Source of the DNA: Dactylellina haptotyla
Lineage: Eukaryota > Ascomycota > Orbiliomycetes > Orbiliales > Orbiliaceae
Direction: 5' to 3'
Assembly (NCBI GenBank): GCA_031310005.1
Contig: CM062379.1
Coordinates: 4,960,001 to 5,024,000 of the forward strand
DNA length: 64,000 nt
The position numbers were made by a program, and so were the translations under genes. Positions within the stretch are counted from its first letter, which is position 1. The number at the start of each line of letters is the position of its first letter. The notes under the pieces are model-generated. The model was not told the DNA's origin. It worked only from the letters and a program-made list of their open reading frames with translations, and made no database searches. Positions 1 to 12,849 of this stretch are shown piece after piece.

Positions 1-1465
1 GACAATCTCGATCATGTTGAGGAACGCGCCTGGGCGTTCGGGGATGATCACAGAGAGAAGAGCTTCTTTACGTTCACCGAGAAGCGCACGGTCCGCAACA
101 AATCGAAGACGGTCGAAATTCATGTTCGCGCCAGAGAGGACTGCGGTGTACGCATCTTTTTCGGTAGTGGGGTTGGCCTCCACATACTTCTTCAAACCTG
201 CGAGTGCGAGGGCACCAGCAGGCTCAACGACAGCCCTTGTATCTGAGTATACTAGTTAGTTGCTATTCTTAGCAGCAAAGGTGATTCAACGGGTGATGAA
301 ATACCTTCGAAGACATCCTTGATAGCAGCGCAAATTTCATCCGTGGTAACTTGTAGGACCTCGTCAACGTTCTCTTTGCACAGCCTGTATGTCTCCTCTC
401 CCACAAGCTTCACCGCCGCACCGTCGGCAAATAATCCGACCTCTTTCAGCGTAACCCTGTCACCAGCTTCAAGGGACTGGTACATCGCATTCGCATCATA
501 CGTCTCAACACCGATAACCTTGATATGTGGCGCAATGCGTTTCAAGTAAACCGCAATACCAGCAATCAACCCACCACCTCCAATGCAACAGAAGACCGCT
601 TTCAATTCTTGGAGGTTACACTGCCGCACCAGTTCCATGCCGATAGTTCCCTGTCCAGCGATAACGTAGGGGTCGTCAAAGGGTGAAATGTTGGTCAGCC
701 CTTGCTCCAATTCCAGGCGTTTGCATTCCTCTTTCGCGGCGTCGAAGTCTAGACCGTGCAGCACAACCTTCGAGCCGAGTCTTGCGACGTTGATGTGTTT
801 TATCGCCGGGGTGCCCATGGGCATAACGATGGTGGCGGGGATACCGAGGGACTTGGCGGATAGTGCGACGCCTTGCGCATGGTTTCCTGGACCAGACAAA
901 ACATCAGCAGATAGTCATTATGGTGGCTTCTCGGGATATATCAAATTATTTGTACCAGCAGAACAGGCGACAACTCCCTTCTTCCTCTCATCCTCTGACA
1001 GGTGCGCGATCTTGTTATGCGCGCCCCGAATCTTGAAACTGAACACCGGCTGCAAATCTTCTCTCTTCAGTAGCACCTTGCATTTTAACCTCGAACTTAG
1101 ATTTGTAGCGTATGTTAACGGTGTCTCGTCGACGACTTCGTAGACTTTAGATGTAAGGATAAGACGTAGGTACTATATAAAAATTTTCGCCAAGGAAGCG
1201 ACCAATTGAGTTCGATGATAGGTTGATTAGTTAACTAGGTTCTTCTCGGACGTTAATTGTGCTGATATGGATGCAATATGTTCAGGTAGCTTACGTCTGG
1301 ATTGCCATCTGGGAGCAGGTAGTCCGGTGGTACCGCGGTCTTGGGCCTAGCAAGGCCGTTCGTTGGCGACGGAGTGGCGGCGTATTCGGTGATGCCGTTG
1401 ATGCGAGGATACGTATCCGCCATTTTTTCTGTTGAAGATGCTTTCGAGGGTAAAGATAGCTTCAC
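1..1465 (-). CDS. ILV1: Threonine dehydratase (threonine deaminase), 3' end cut by window edge
   Basis: PLP-dependent enzyme deaminating threonine to 2-oxobutanoate, the first step of isoleucine synthesis, normally mitochondrial. Exons on the minus strand: 1465-1295, 1172-956, 886-305 and 242 to the edge; introns are short with GT/AG ends and the phases match. Seen: the PLP-lysine segment [11 protein letters not shown] (Lys near residue 104), the SAGNHAQG motif rebuilt across the second intron, and the glycine-rich phosphate loop GGGGLIAG. The last exon enters the C-terminal ACT-type regulatory region ([16 protein letters not shown]) and runs off the window, so the feedback domain is incomplete here. 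The start at 1465 is the most upstream in-frame ATG; a second ATG 14 codons on (MADTYP) is also possible. The family assignment is secure; the N-terminal start is not. Confidence 0.95.
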
Positions 1466-2002
1466 AATTAGCTATCGCTTCTTCTTTACGTAACAGGTAA
1501 ACGGTTTAGAAAACTTTGTCGACGAAACCGTCGGAAGCTACTGGCAAGCTGTCCAGTTCTATTTAAACATGCGTCAGGATGCATGGCGCCCGATGTCGGT
1601 AGCCACTTGCAGGCGACTTTGCAGGGAATGCTCGCAATTGTGCGACAAGGACGAACCAAAAACGGGTTCGACAACGTCGGCAACACACAATTCAGCCGTT
1701 CACACTACGACGAGGGTAAATGGGAACGACTCTGGAATATCAGATTAATAACTGCCTGTTTGAAGCATCGTACACAAATTGGTAACCTTAAGTTTCCTGG
1801 ATATCGCCCATTAAAATAACCAAATAAAATGAAAGCCTTTATATGCGCCAATATAACTGATACCCTGATGAAAAATAGACGAAAAAAAGAAATAGAATCC
1901 TGTACAGCGAAAGGAAAAGTCATAACTCATAACTAAGTTTCTACAATAGATCTAGTTTGATGATGTCGGGTGATATGCTAATTATCCGAAAAGATCACTT
2001 TA
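1466..2002. other. Intergenic: ILV1 upstream region and permease 3' flank
   Basis: About 540 bp between two genes on the same (minus) strand. It must hold the ILV1 promoter and the permease transcript end. Only short ORFs without recognisable motifs are present. Confidence 0.6.
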
Positions 2003-4277
2003 TTAGTTATCGCCTGCATCCCACGTGTGAAACCCGCGTTTCGGAGTACGTACAATATATCGTACAACCTGGCTACCATCCGCCAGATACTCTCTCTGCG
2101 TCTCCACTGCGTATCCAAACAGCGGCAAGACTTTCGCAAATCCAACCCAATAGAGCATTCCTCCGATAATGAGGCAGATACCCGTTACAGGTATAGAGAA
2201 GTAGTTGGTCAATCCGAACCCTGGAATGGCACAGTTGGGTACGAACATGGCCACAACGAGGTAACAATTAAACATAGTCCAGGCAACAATAAACGGCCAT
2301 TTGACATGGAAGCTGGTTCTTTCTTCTCGCCATGTGGATCTAGGGTGGAACTGAAGAACCAGCAGACCAATTCCAAGGAAGATATTGATCAGTGTTCGAC
2401 AGTAGGTAGCGAATGTATTTAGGAACGTGTAGCCACTTTCGTATCGGCCCAAGGCGAGAACCCACAGCGAAGTGAAGATCCAGTGGAGGAGAAGACCGCC
2501 TGATGGTGCTTGGCGAGGCCAATCGCTGGCCCAGAATTTAGACCAGGGTAGGATACCCTCTTTTCCGAGTTCTTGTTTGGCTAGAAGGCTCGGAGTTAGT
2601 GGTTACAGAGTATCAGGGATGAACGATGGCACGAACCTCGAGACAACGCGAAAGAAGCCGCGAAAACGTTCCCCAATGCAGAAAGGCCGATGAACGTTGG
2701 GACTGCCACGTTGCTGAAGCTTTCCGCGACTTTCATCTTCCTGAAGAAACTGACGGCTACGGCGTTGGCGGTTCCCTGGATCATCTCTTGCTTTGTGAGG
2801 GCAGCAAACTGTGATAAATGGAGTCAGAAAGAGTTAAGTTTAATAAAGAATACCATTGAAAACTTACGTAGGCAATGTTGGCGAGCACGTAAAGAATTGA
2901 GACGAGCGATACAGCAATAGGAGCGGAGTATTTCAACGTCTTCGTGGGGTTCTTAACTTCAGAAAGAACGTAGTTTGCATTTTCCCACCCTGTATAGGCG
3001 AAAATAACTTGTGCCAAAGCAATTGGCGCATTGTTGGCATCACCACCGCAGGCAATCATTGCCCTCACCTCTGGCGGAGTTTCCACCGTTGTTGAATTCC
3101 AAACTCCATCGAAATAGGCATAATTTCCGCTCTTCTGTCCGTTGTCCAAGACGGCCTCGGGATTTGCGAGGACGGCAAATCCAGCGCAGACGACCACCAT
3201 TAGAAGGATGACCTTGAAGCTCCCCAAGAAATTTCCAAGGTGAATTCCGAGACGAGGTAAGAAAGCATGGATCGAGCAAATTCCGGTGATGACACAGAAG
3301 CCAACCAGAGCTCTTAGCCATAATGGGGATGTTTGGCGGTCAACATCGTTCGCTGCGAGAAACATGTAATTTGTAAATAGGACGACATTTGCGGCCGTTA
3401 CTTGTGATGTGACGAATTGAAAAGCGAATAGACACCTGTGCCGAAATTAGTGAGTGACAACCACATTAAGACGATATGGTAGAGGTTCTTACGTCGCAAA
3501 ATATTTCGGTTTTTGTATCACTCTCTCAAGCTATTTCACCCCGCAGTTAGCACCGTCTACAGACAGGTCAACGCCGAACTTGGGGGAACAACGCACATAG
3601 ATCTTTTCACCTCCACTTCGAGGCAGCGCCAAGCCAAACTCGAGATATACGAATAAACTAAAATCAACAGCACGTGAGCTTCTATATCACGGATTGAATC
3701 ATCCGAATGGAAAGCATACCCTCTGCGCGCAAGTCGTTTGTTAGCAATTATCTCAACTTTGGCGACAATCGGGAGAACTACTTACAATAGCGACACAACA
3801 CCGCCAATTATCCAAAAGAACAGCGCCGTTCCGGTACTATCTGTTGACCGAACGACTTGGTCGACTGTCGCAAAAATACCAGACCCGATGATACGGTTTA
3901 CAATTAATAAAGCTGTGGATATGTATCCAAGTTTACGGTCTATAATGCGGAGATTTTATAACGTCAGTATATCGTCTCCTCAATCTCACTTCCGAAATCA
4001 TTGATAACTGTTATAACGTTATGCAAGATTTATAATCGGACGGCTTCCGGACTACGAGCATCGCGACCAATGGGTCTTTGAAGTTGAGGAATCGCCTACC
4101 TTCTGGGATTATATAATGATAAGGAGCGCTCTCTTCAACTGACTTCTCGTCGCCCGGCTGTCCGGCATTCGCTGCTCGTGGACTCGTCGCCGCGTCGCTT
4201 GGCGCTCTTGTGGGTAGAGGGATGTAATCGTCCTCCGTCGGCTCGGGCACAAACGTCCGCTGATATATCGTCGTCAT
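2003..4277 (-). CDS. MUP1-like APC-superfamily amino-acid permease
   Basis: Predicted plasma-membrane amino-acid transporter of the APC/LAT type, closest by motif to fungal high-affinity methionine permeases. Seven exons on the minus strand: 4277-4100, 3939-3786, 3657-3597, 3530-3493, 3435-2868, 2808-2637, 2580-2003; together 582 aa, close to the usual MUP1 length. A hydrophilic N-terminal tail of about 58 residues precedes the first membrane segment, which carries RIIGSGIF near residue 75, the consensus of the family's first helix. Further family signatures are LPRSGGEK, AYTGWENANYVLSEVKNP and LGRYESGYTFLNTFATYCR. About twelve membrane segments are expected. Read without splicing, an in-frame TAG appears near 3532, but it is the acceptor of a short intron with a GTGCGT donor and disappears on splicing. 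Substrate preference (methionine, cysteine or other neutral amino acid) cannot be read from the sequence. Confidence 0.92.
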
Positions 4278-6306
4278 CTTGCAAGGTCGATGGTTCTACA
4301 ACTTCCCGAGAATGCCAATGTTGACAAGGGAAGAGTGGAAAGATGAAAAAGAGGAAATCCAACAGAAGCGATGGAAGGATAACACAAGAAGGCAGGCAGC
4401 CACCTGGGTGGTTTTTAAAACGAAATCCCTAATCCTCTGCTTACAAGCCTCGCGGGTTGTCGCATGCACATCAGAAGGGCCCACCCACTCTCGCCAATTG
4501 TTCGGATGTCGGGATGGGAATGAGTTTCGGCGCGGATAAGTGCGACCTTGTTTCTTTCTAAAACGTTATTGTTGAAAGCGGCGAGCGGATGCAGGAGTAC
4601 ACGCGAAACATTATCTTTACCTGGGAAGCAACAGGAATAGAAGGATACATATTGGAGGGGAAGACAGCGGAAGGCTATTCGGAGCGATGTCTTAATTTCG
4701 AATATTCGGTTGATGACAATTGCCCCATATTTAGACGGTCAAGGTGCAGCAAATGCAAATGCAGGTCGAGGAGCCGCCCACATCCTTCGCTATCGGTGCA
4801 TCGGTTTGGTCAGATGTTAAGAGGGCGAGGAGGCTGAATCTTGTTCCTTGGTCATCCATGGCCACAGATTCCAAGATTGGCCAAACTCGAGAGTTACGGG
4901 GGCGTGGCAGGTTGTTACGCATTCCCCGGCAGAAGCATGGTTTGGCCCAGGGCAATAATCTGAGTTTAGGGTTGTATCGAAGGGATAGCGGGATTTGCTC
5001 ATCCCCATTCCACTGGCATGGGTGTGGGCACGAAACTAAGCCTACCTTGGCTTACACCGCTGTCGATATTGAACGAATGGGTCGGGCTGGCGACCGAGGG
5101 CCATCCCTCCCTCTGCCCTCCGCCCACAACTAAAAATATTTCAAATTTCCCTGATTCCGACAGCAGACGAGTAAGAACCCTCGCTTGCTGCTAATTCAAT
5201 GTCGACGGGGACTCCAAAATTTGGAAAGTCGATTAGAGATATGCACCGATAACAAATTCCGACGATAACCCTGAACCCCACCACCACACGCTATTTGCTG
5301 CACTGGCTGCACAGGGAGCCAGCCATTCAAATCATGTCATCGATGCATCCCAAGAAAGCTTTGACATTTGACAACCCCTCCGACAAAAAAAGAAAAAGAA
5401 AAACGAGAAACCCTCCAAAATTAAAACGTTACTTGCATGCAAAAAGGATGTATGCGTCGGAAGCTTGGAGGTGATCATGATAGTCAGCATTAAGATCAGC
5501 CGGCGTGCGACATTGGCTTTGTGAGGCTCGAGGCGCAAGGCTGAACGGGTCGAATGAATGCTTCCGAGTTGTGCATATTGGCCGAAACGTCCGCAGTGCT
5601 TTAGTGCATGCCCTCTTTGGTTGGTTTCGCCGGGTCTTGTGACTTGCATCCGCGAGATGTAATGTTGGTTTATGCCGGTCGAAACCTTGAAATTCTGGCC
5701 TCCCGTCCTTGCATTCACGCTCTTTAAATTTTCTCTCTCTGGATGCAGGCTCACGGCGCCAAAGGAGCATAGCATAGCGTGGGAATAGAAACAAGAAGAG
5801 TGCGAAACAAATATGGTCTAAGAATAAGAATAAGAATAAAAAAGAGACGACGAATAAGAAGAATATTCCAGCCCTCCCTCTGCTCATTCCAGCACCCCGT
5901 TCGAGCGTTTCGAGGTGGCTAAAAGAACCACCAAATCCTTGGGCTACCCGCCCTCAGCTGCACAGGATCCCGTTAGAAACAAGTCAACAGACTACTGCCC
6001 GAATCCAGGCCTTTTTCTGCTCGCCGAACATGCGGATTAAACGGACACTGCAAACACCAACTGCTATATCCACGCATGGTTCCGTTTTGATGTTGTGTCT
6101 CGAGAGTGTGGACCAGCAGCCGGATTATACGTAATTGAATCTCGTTTCTCCTCCTCCCGACGCCAACCTTTTCCCACCTTTTTACCTCCCTGTTTACGAC
6201 TTGACTTACTCCGACGCTATCGATTTGACTTTAAACGAGAGGAGGGCCACCAGCAAGCAAACAGCACACGAGCTGACGCCACCAGCGAAATCCGTTTGAT
6301 GCATCC
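4278..6306. other. 2.0-kb intergenic region, no gene recognised
   Basis: This lies between the divergent permease and the uncharacterised gene starting at 6307, so it holds both promoters and leaders. Several ORFs of 80-150 codons overlap each other on both strands, with no domain motif and no convincing splice structure. An (AAGAAT)n-like short repeat lies near 5820-5845. Confidence 0.6.
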
Positions 6307-9300
6307 ATGGCTTCCCTCGACTACGACTTCGACGATTTCGTGAGGACCTCGAGAGCCGGTTTCCGGCTCTACAATAACAACTTTTCCGAACCCCAGAACG
6401 TATCACAAGTCTACCAGGTCTGCGGGGACAGGCTTCTGATCCTCAGCGCCTGTCTCCGGCTGCTGCACGAGCAAGGCAGCGTGGACAACGGCCTTTTCGT
6501 TGGAGGAAACTTGCAGGCGCAGGTCAACAAGTGGGTTCCCCGGATTGGGGACTTTCGCACAACCATCGAAGAGCTGGGCGCCCTGATAAGAGACAACTCC
6601 GAAGATGGCAGGCCGTGGCAGGCGATATCCGGCGAGGACCTGTCGGACCTCGAGAAACTCTCGGCCAGCATGAAGAAACAGAGCCGGTCGATTCACAACA
6701 TTCTCGTGCTCGACAGGACGATGGACAAGTAAGACAGAAGCCCCTTTGCTGTGCTGCAGCAGCCTGCCCCGCGTGTCCGCGTTGGGCTAGAGCGTGCAAG
6801 CGTGCGGTCCACGATGCTAACAACACAACTCATTCCGCGTAGACGCAGCGCCCTCGAGATACTGGGACAGGATATGATGATGCAGAGGCGGCCGGTGGTC
6901 GAACTCCCGGCCTCGCTGCCGGAGCAGATGGCCTCCATGGATATTGCGGACGAGGAATCCCAGTACAGGAGCAGCCCTTCCATAGCACAAGAGCGAGAAG
7001 ACGATATTGTATCTCCCATTTCGCCCCACGTCCTCAACATCCCGAACCAGAAGGAGCCGAGCATATGGGGAACTGATGTGAAATACAGCGGTATGGGCGT
7101 GGGCGTGCATATGGCCAATCGGTCAGGCCGTCGGCCGTCTTCGAACAATAATCAGTCGTCGTTCTACGGTATCAATCGGACGAATTCAATGTCCAATTCC
7201 TCGGACACAGGACGGAGTCAATCCGGGAGCTCATCTCGAAATAACTCTACGCAGACACTTGATAGTCCGGATAACATCTCTCCCGCACACAGTCCGACAT
7301 ATTACATATCTCATACGACCGGCAGTGGAAATGCGTACTTTAGGGATAGAGATAAAGTACGATATGACGAGATTGCACAAATCAGTGGGATGAGAATACA
7401 ACCTGCGCTAAGTAGTCGCGCATCAGACTCGCCGACGAACCTCTCTGCAGATTTCGCACCACACAGTCCGCCTACTGGAGATCTGGTCTTTCGAAATCGT
7501 GTGATATCAGAGCTGGGCACGAATTCTAATACAGGATCAATGCGGATTCCAAGGCGGCCCGTGTCATCAACAGGATCAGCCGGTTCCGCTTCTGCCTCTG
7601 CTTCCAACACGGGACTCCACCCGTTGGCAACGCCAGCCTATGGGGCCTCTTCACTATACGATAGTGGCGCGCAATCACCCCGAGACAGCAGCCGTCATCG
7701 ACAGAGGGACTCTTCTTACTCGGATGGTTCCGCCGGTCAGTCATCAGAATCAGGACGACAAAACCTGGTATCATACTATCGAAGAGACTCTTCAGTTGGC
7801 CCTACCGCACCGCCGAGAAGAGATTCAGATATAAATACGATAACAGAACCTGCTCCTCGACCAAGAAACCTTGATACCCAGACTCCGTTCTATCCGCGGG
7901 TCGGATCCCGGAATAACTCCTTCAGTGTTGATGTAAGATAGCCCTCTTGTGCAATAAAGGAAAAGCCGAAGATATTGACAATTATAACCAGCCATACGCG
8001 GATCTTCCATTTTCACCAGACACATTTGGTACAGATTTGCTGAGCCGGGGCCAACGGCCAGAGTCCATCGCCTCAAAGGACAGCAAGGGCGAGGAAAACC
8101 TCAGACCTGGCGAGATGCTAATTTACAATGGCAAGCCGCAGTCCTCCAACACCGTCGACGGCCCGTATGATCCCTCAGAGCTCCGTGTATACAGGAACTC
8201 CGTAAGCGAAGCATACCGCTTTGTCACCACAGTTCTAGACAACCCTTCCGTCCCAATCTCACACTCCCAACACTTCAGATCGAGAGAATTGGAACTAGTT
8301 CCCGAATAGTAAGCCCTGTGAAACCCACCGTTATACAAATTACTACCATTTGCTGACCTTCTAATTAAAATATCTAGCGGCTACGACCCTCTAGCCCGCC
8401 CGATCCTCTGGTTCCGAGAGGTAGAAGATGTCAATAAGATTCGCCGCCCTCTCGAAATCATGCCCGAAAAAGAAATCCCGGTGCTCCCCGCTTACAAGTT
8501 CCGAACTGTACCCGAAATGCTGGATTTCCAGAGCGCAGTTCTAGGAGAAATCTGCTATCTCGATATGTATGTTCTTTCAAGAGAAAATATTTTGCCCCTC
8601 CTTTCTCTTTTCTCTTTCCTTATTCTGCCGAATCTAGGATTCGTTGACGTTTCGAGAGAAGAACTTTTTATCACTGACAAATATGGCGTTCTACACAGCG
8701 AGACCGTTCGTTTCGTTCGCCTCAAGGGTGCTGCAAAGGAGACTCGCCGAATCGACAACACCAGGGTGCAGCTCTGGCACCCGGCGCCGAACGATAAGAG
8801 AATGATGGACGATGGAGCGTCATTTGTAACAGTAGGCACAACGCGCACACATGCCAATCCGGACATTATGCGACTCAAGTGGTCGCGGATGATGATCTAC
8901 CTGGGCAGGTCGAACGACTTTGTCACAGTTTTCAGTAAGTTGCTTTAACTCTGGTCGAGTTTTATCAGTGGATTTGACTAAGACCCTTTTTCTCCATATA
9001 GTCACCGATGATATCACTCTCCGTCAATCAAAGAAGGGAAATACCCTTGTCTTCGAGCCGACAAAATATACCGGCCGAGCGCTATTCAAATCCCGTGATG
9101 GTGTTAAAGCCAAGGTCATGGGTGGCGGACGCAAAAAAGGTGGTATGAGACTCGATATGAAGGGTCTACATCCCGATGATGAAGAGAACTTTCCTATGTT
9201 CCGGACGTTCGAGATCGAATTCGAAGATGCAGAAAGTGCGTTCTTCCTTACACCCATAGTCCTTTACATCTAAGAAACATATACTAACAACTTATCTTCT

Positions 9301-9439
9301 ATTGCAACCAGGTCAAATCCGCTTCATCTCCGTCTGGGATCAACTGATCCAAGAACGTCGCAGGATGAGAAGCGTCATCGAAAAGCGAAAGAGGCTAGCT
9401 GAAGAGCGCGTTCTTCTCGCTGGCGGTGGTGGTAATTAA
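6307..9439 (+). CDS. Large uncharacterised fungal protein with Ser-rich centre
   Basis: I do not recognise a named family. Exons: 6307-6728, 6843-7932, 7992-8308, 8378-8934, 9002-9235, 9312-9439, giving 915 aa. A further intron at about 8567-8656 (donor GTATGT, pyrimidine-rich tract, acceptor in TTTCGAG) would remove 90 nt in frame and give 885 aa. The N-terminal 140 residues look folded and helical. The middle (about 150-620) is low-complexity and rich in Ser, Asn, Arg and Pro, with many SP and RxxS sites. The C-terminal third, from YDPLARPILWFREVEDVNK onward, is mixed alpha/beta in character and ends with a basic helix and a short glycine run. The layout suggests a scaffold or signalling protein, but this is inference only. 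The gene has its own promoter and no operon-like neighbour. Confidence 0.8.
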
Positions 9440-11211
9440 TACCAGTAGGTTTTTAATGATGGCGGGCCGTCAGAAATTCTCACTTATATGAACGCCATAT
9501 ATTTCGAGGCTTGCCCGATATATTATTATTTACATTTCATTTCTTGTTGATTGATTTCGGACCGTTGTCTATCTTAGACTACCGCGAAAGACATATATTT
9601 TTCTCCCCCCATTACATTTATATTTTTCATATATCACGATGTTACGGCCTATGGAACGTTCTTTTCAGTATTTCGGCGGGGATCTTGATTGTTTCCTTTC
9701 TTTCCATTTTCCTTCCATATTTTATCTAAGAATTTCCTGTTTCTTTTGGTAGCCCGTTTGGACGAGCGCTGGCTTTTCGATATTTCAGGGAAACATTGGG
9801 AAACACAAAAGCAAATGGCGTTTTTATTACAGTAGTAGAGAACATTTACTTTACAAAAGAAACCTACTATCTATCATGTCGATGTTTTTTGCTCTTCAAA
9901 AACGAATGTATTTAGGATTATACCCCTTGTGTCTATGTCTACAACATGCTAGCAGGAATACCTTGCGGAATTTTTATTTCCGTTTTCCTAGTTTCCTTTT
10001 TCTTTCTCTTCCCTTTTCTTTTCCTCTTTTCTTTTACTTTATCTTTCTTTTTGGAGCATGGGACGAGGGAAATGTATGTACGATGAACTTTGTTATGACG
10101 ATGGCTCTTCATTTAACGACGATAGGCGTTGGGAGGAGAAGCCTACTTCCGTATTTGTATGAGCGTTTTTGTCGAGTAATTCACTCACAAAGATAATAAG
10201 ATTTTGAATTCACGAGATTTGAGATGAGTACCTCATCGCATATGCGCATCTTTGCTTGTGTTTCGTTTCAATTTGTTCATATTTGATATCCTGATTTGGG
10301 TTCCTCACCCTATCCTTCTTGTCTCGATATTTTCACATTTCGGGTTTACTGCACGACTGTTGGGTCATCGGTAGTAGTGGCCCGAGAAAGAAATTCAAAC
10401 AAGACCCCGATAAATTAAATTTCTTCTTGGAGCGGAGTTCTCTCTCTCAAAAAAAAGTATGATATTTAGAAACCAACGCCTACCGGCTATCTCTGCCTTT
10501 CCTTCTCTCCTACCATTACGCAAGCCTCTCCCATATCGACCGTTCGGGGTTGTGTGATCGACTAGCTCGTTCTGCTTGTCGCTGCCTTGCTTGAACGATT
10601 GATTGGTTTCCCCTCCTCTTTCATCCCGCTAAACGAACCTCACTTCGGAACTGCGGTAGAAAAAATGGATATCGAGTAGAGTTTGAACAAAACGTAGCCA
10701 ACAAAACGGTTATGCGGAAACCCCCATTTTCGTAACTCAACGACGGAAAAATAAAACAGAAAGAGAAGAAAAACACATCATGCCATAACAAAATAGACAA
10801 TATGTTTCTTCATGAAGATTTGTTTTTTGTAGTTTTTTTAATGGTTTTTTAGCTTAAACGGAGTGGGTTTTCAATTTATTCCGACTTTGGGTTCTCCTCG
10901 TCTGTGATTTCGGCGTGGGAAACGGTTAGCCTATATTCGCCCCAAGCCTATAACCTAACCGTACTTAAGCGAGAACAAAGAAGGGGCGGACAGGATAGCC
11001 GATAGCTGCTATCCGTTTAAAAGCAGACACCAGCAGCTTTTGCATTATATTCTCCGCGTGCCTACGCATGTTTAAAAGGGCAAAATGACGTAGAACAGGC
11101 AGTTTTCTTTTTTTTTCTCGCATGTTTATAATGCGAGTTCCGGATAGAAAACAAAGCAGATGATGATGACGATAGAAGGCGGAGGAATAGGATGGGAGAG
11201 AAATAGGTGTA
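9440..11211. other. 1.8-kb convergent intergenic region
   Basis: It lies between the ends of two convergent genes, so it should hold both 3' UTRs and poly(A) sites. The T-rich stretch 9960-10060 produces a spurious ORF rich in Phe and Leu. No RNA gene or repeat was recognised. The string CCGTACTTAAG near 10958 resembles part of a 5S rRNA but the flanks do not fit. Confidence 0.6.
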
Positions 11212-11658
11212 CTAACCACTCAAGATGCCCTTCTTAACCAGATCGTCTGGCGACGGCCGCTGCGACAATTTGGTGTTCAAGCTGTCGCTCAACATGTTCT
11301 TCTCCAGCTCCTTCTTCTGGCCCAACAGCGCCGGCGCAATGTTGTCGTCGGGAAGGATGCCGCGCTCCTCGAGTTCCTTGCGTTCAGGACGAGAAGCGAG
11401 TCCCTTCTTGAGGTTGTCTAGGATCATGGCCTGTTTGAGCTCATCTTGGTGCTGCTGGAAGGAGGCGGATTGGGTTGTGCTGTGTAGGATGTTGCGGTCG
11501 ACGAGGTCCTTCGCTTCGGGGCGGCGGGAGAGGCGAGTTTCGAGCTGGTTGCGGGTTTGGGGGGAGGAGGGGGAGAGGGTGGACGAGGAGTCGACGACGG
11601 TGGTGTCGATGGCGGTGGTGAGGGCCGGTGGGGCAGCAGCAGTAGCAGTCTCGGCCAT
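11212..11658 (-). CDS. Small RPEL-repeat protein
   Basis: Single-exon 148-aa protein. After a Ser/Thr/Ala-rich N-terminus of about 35 residues it is made almost entirely of three RPEL motifs: LETRLSRRPEAKDLVDRNIL, LKKGLASRPERKELEERGIL and LNTKLSQRPSPDDLVKKGIL, spaced by about 20-25 residues. In animals RPEL motifs bind G-actin (MRTF, Phactr families); in fungi the role is not established. The first and second motifs keep the R-P-E core and the third has R-P-S. The ORF stops two codons after the last motif. The final bases read GGTTAGT, which could also be an intron donor, so a further 3' exon is possible. The start at 11658 is the only in-frame ATG ahead of the repeats. Confidence 0.88.
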   Translation of the reverse strand: MAETATAAAPPALTTAIDTTVVDSSSTLSPSSPQTRNQLETRLSRRPEAKDLVDRNILHSTTQSASFQQHQDELKQAMILDNLKKGLASRPERKELEERGILPDDNIAPALLGQKKELEKNMLSDSLNTKLSQRPSPDDLVKKGILSG

Positions 11659-12849
11659 TTTTGATTGACTGATTGATTGGATTTATTTTAGAATTCAGAA
11701 AGTAAATGGGAATTGACAAGATGGTTCAGATGTGAATGGATTGGGGTGGTGTATTGCGAGTAATTGGAGATTGGTTGCGAGGCAGGTAGTTGCGAGGGGG
11801 GGATTATGCGGGGTTATTAAACGAACGATAAAAGGGACGTGTTAATGGAGAGGGGGTTCGATTTAAATAAGTAGGTAGCTATTATTATGGCGATTTTTAA
11901 GTTCGAGACGGAGCAGCCGGGAACGACTGTCTTTGAAGCAATTTACGTTTGGGAAGTATCCTCCAGTAGCTCAGGTACAGGGCGCCTAGCGGACGGAGGG
12001 GTATATAAATATCACGCCAATATATTCCCCGAACGAGGGGGAAGAAGCAAGTTTGATATAGACTCCCTCAGTATGTTTTGCTAGGGTACTTCGTACACGG
12101 ACGTCCATACGATACGGGCGAAATATTGGCTGATGCCGGCTGGTGATCTCGAACACGAGCGGTGTGTGATTGAGTGATTGACTCGCCGGCAGGAATGCTG
12201 GTCGAATGGATGTCCTGCCCTGGTCGCATGCACGATCCTAACCAACCGGCCGCCTGCTGGCTGGCTAGCTGTTTCCAGCGGACTCTGCTGTTTGCCGGCG
12301 AATGCCGCCCATTGCGCTCTGATCTGGTTGGAGATATCATCTGACCCCGTTCGCAGACCGGTGTGCGGAGTGTGTGCGGAGTGTGTGCGGAGTGTGTGCG
12401 GAGTGGGTGGGTGAGACTCATGTCACAGCGGCCGCCCACGCCACCGGGCGCCCAGCCAAGACGAGGGGGCGGTACCTTGTCACGGGCAAAACATGCAAGA
12501 TCTGAGAAATGCATTTGGATTTCGACTTTTTGATATAGTATCTACCCGGCCGGCGTTTATCTGCGTCCATACAATGCGGTGTAGACAACAAAGGAAACTA
12601 TATAAATGATGATGTCTAAAGGAAAGCGTCTTCGTCATCGGCTGTAGCTTTGTACACAACAACATACGTATACACAGCATGTGAAAAGTTTGAAGAAAAT
12701 CAAAGTATGTGCCAGTAAAAGAGGAAAAAATAGAGTAATAATATAAACTGTACAATTCGAAAAAGCCAGCCAAGAAAGAAAGAAACATCATCACATTGGG
12801 CACTAAGGGAATATGCTATTAAGATTGGCAGAACGAGAGGATGCTATAG
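11659..12849. other. Intergenic region, no gene recognised
   Basis: Upstream of the RPEL gene and downstream of MIC60. It holds the RPEL promoter, an 11-bp tandem repeat at 12361-12404 and only short motif-free ORFs. Confidence 0.6.
12361..12404. repeat. 11-bp tandem repeat, four units
   Basis: The unit GTGTGCGGAGT occurs four times head to tail without mismatch, then degenerates into GGGTGGG. It is in the non-coding region between RPEL and MIC60. Confidence 0.9.

Noticed and set aside
3531-3545. In-frame TAG in the permease, suggesting a pseudogene
   Set aside because: It is the acceptor of a 66-nt intron with donor GTGCGT. Splicing restores GGEKIYLERVIQKPK, and the full exon set sums to 583 codons.
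5332-5887. Two overlapping minus-strand ORFs of about 150 codons
   Set aside because: They overlap in different frames, contain poly-Phe stretches from T-rich DNA and have no motif.
9876-10196. 106-codon plus ORF rich in Phe and Leu
   Set aside because: It arises from a T-rich 3' region; no motif, and translation is low-complexity.
10950-10975. CCGTACTTAAGC resembling an internal piece of 5S rRNA
   Set aside because: The flanking bases do not match any other part of 5S rRNA, and no folding partner is present.
12068-12514. 149-codon minus ORF upstream of the RPEL gene
   Set aside because: It runs through the 11-bp tandem repeat, has His/Thr repeats from it, and shows no family feature.
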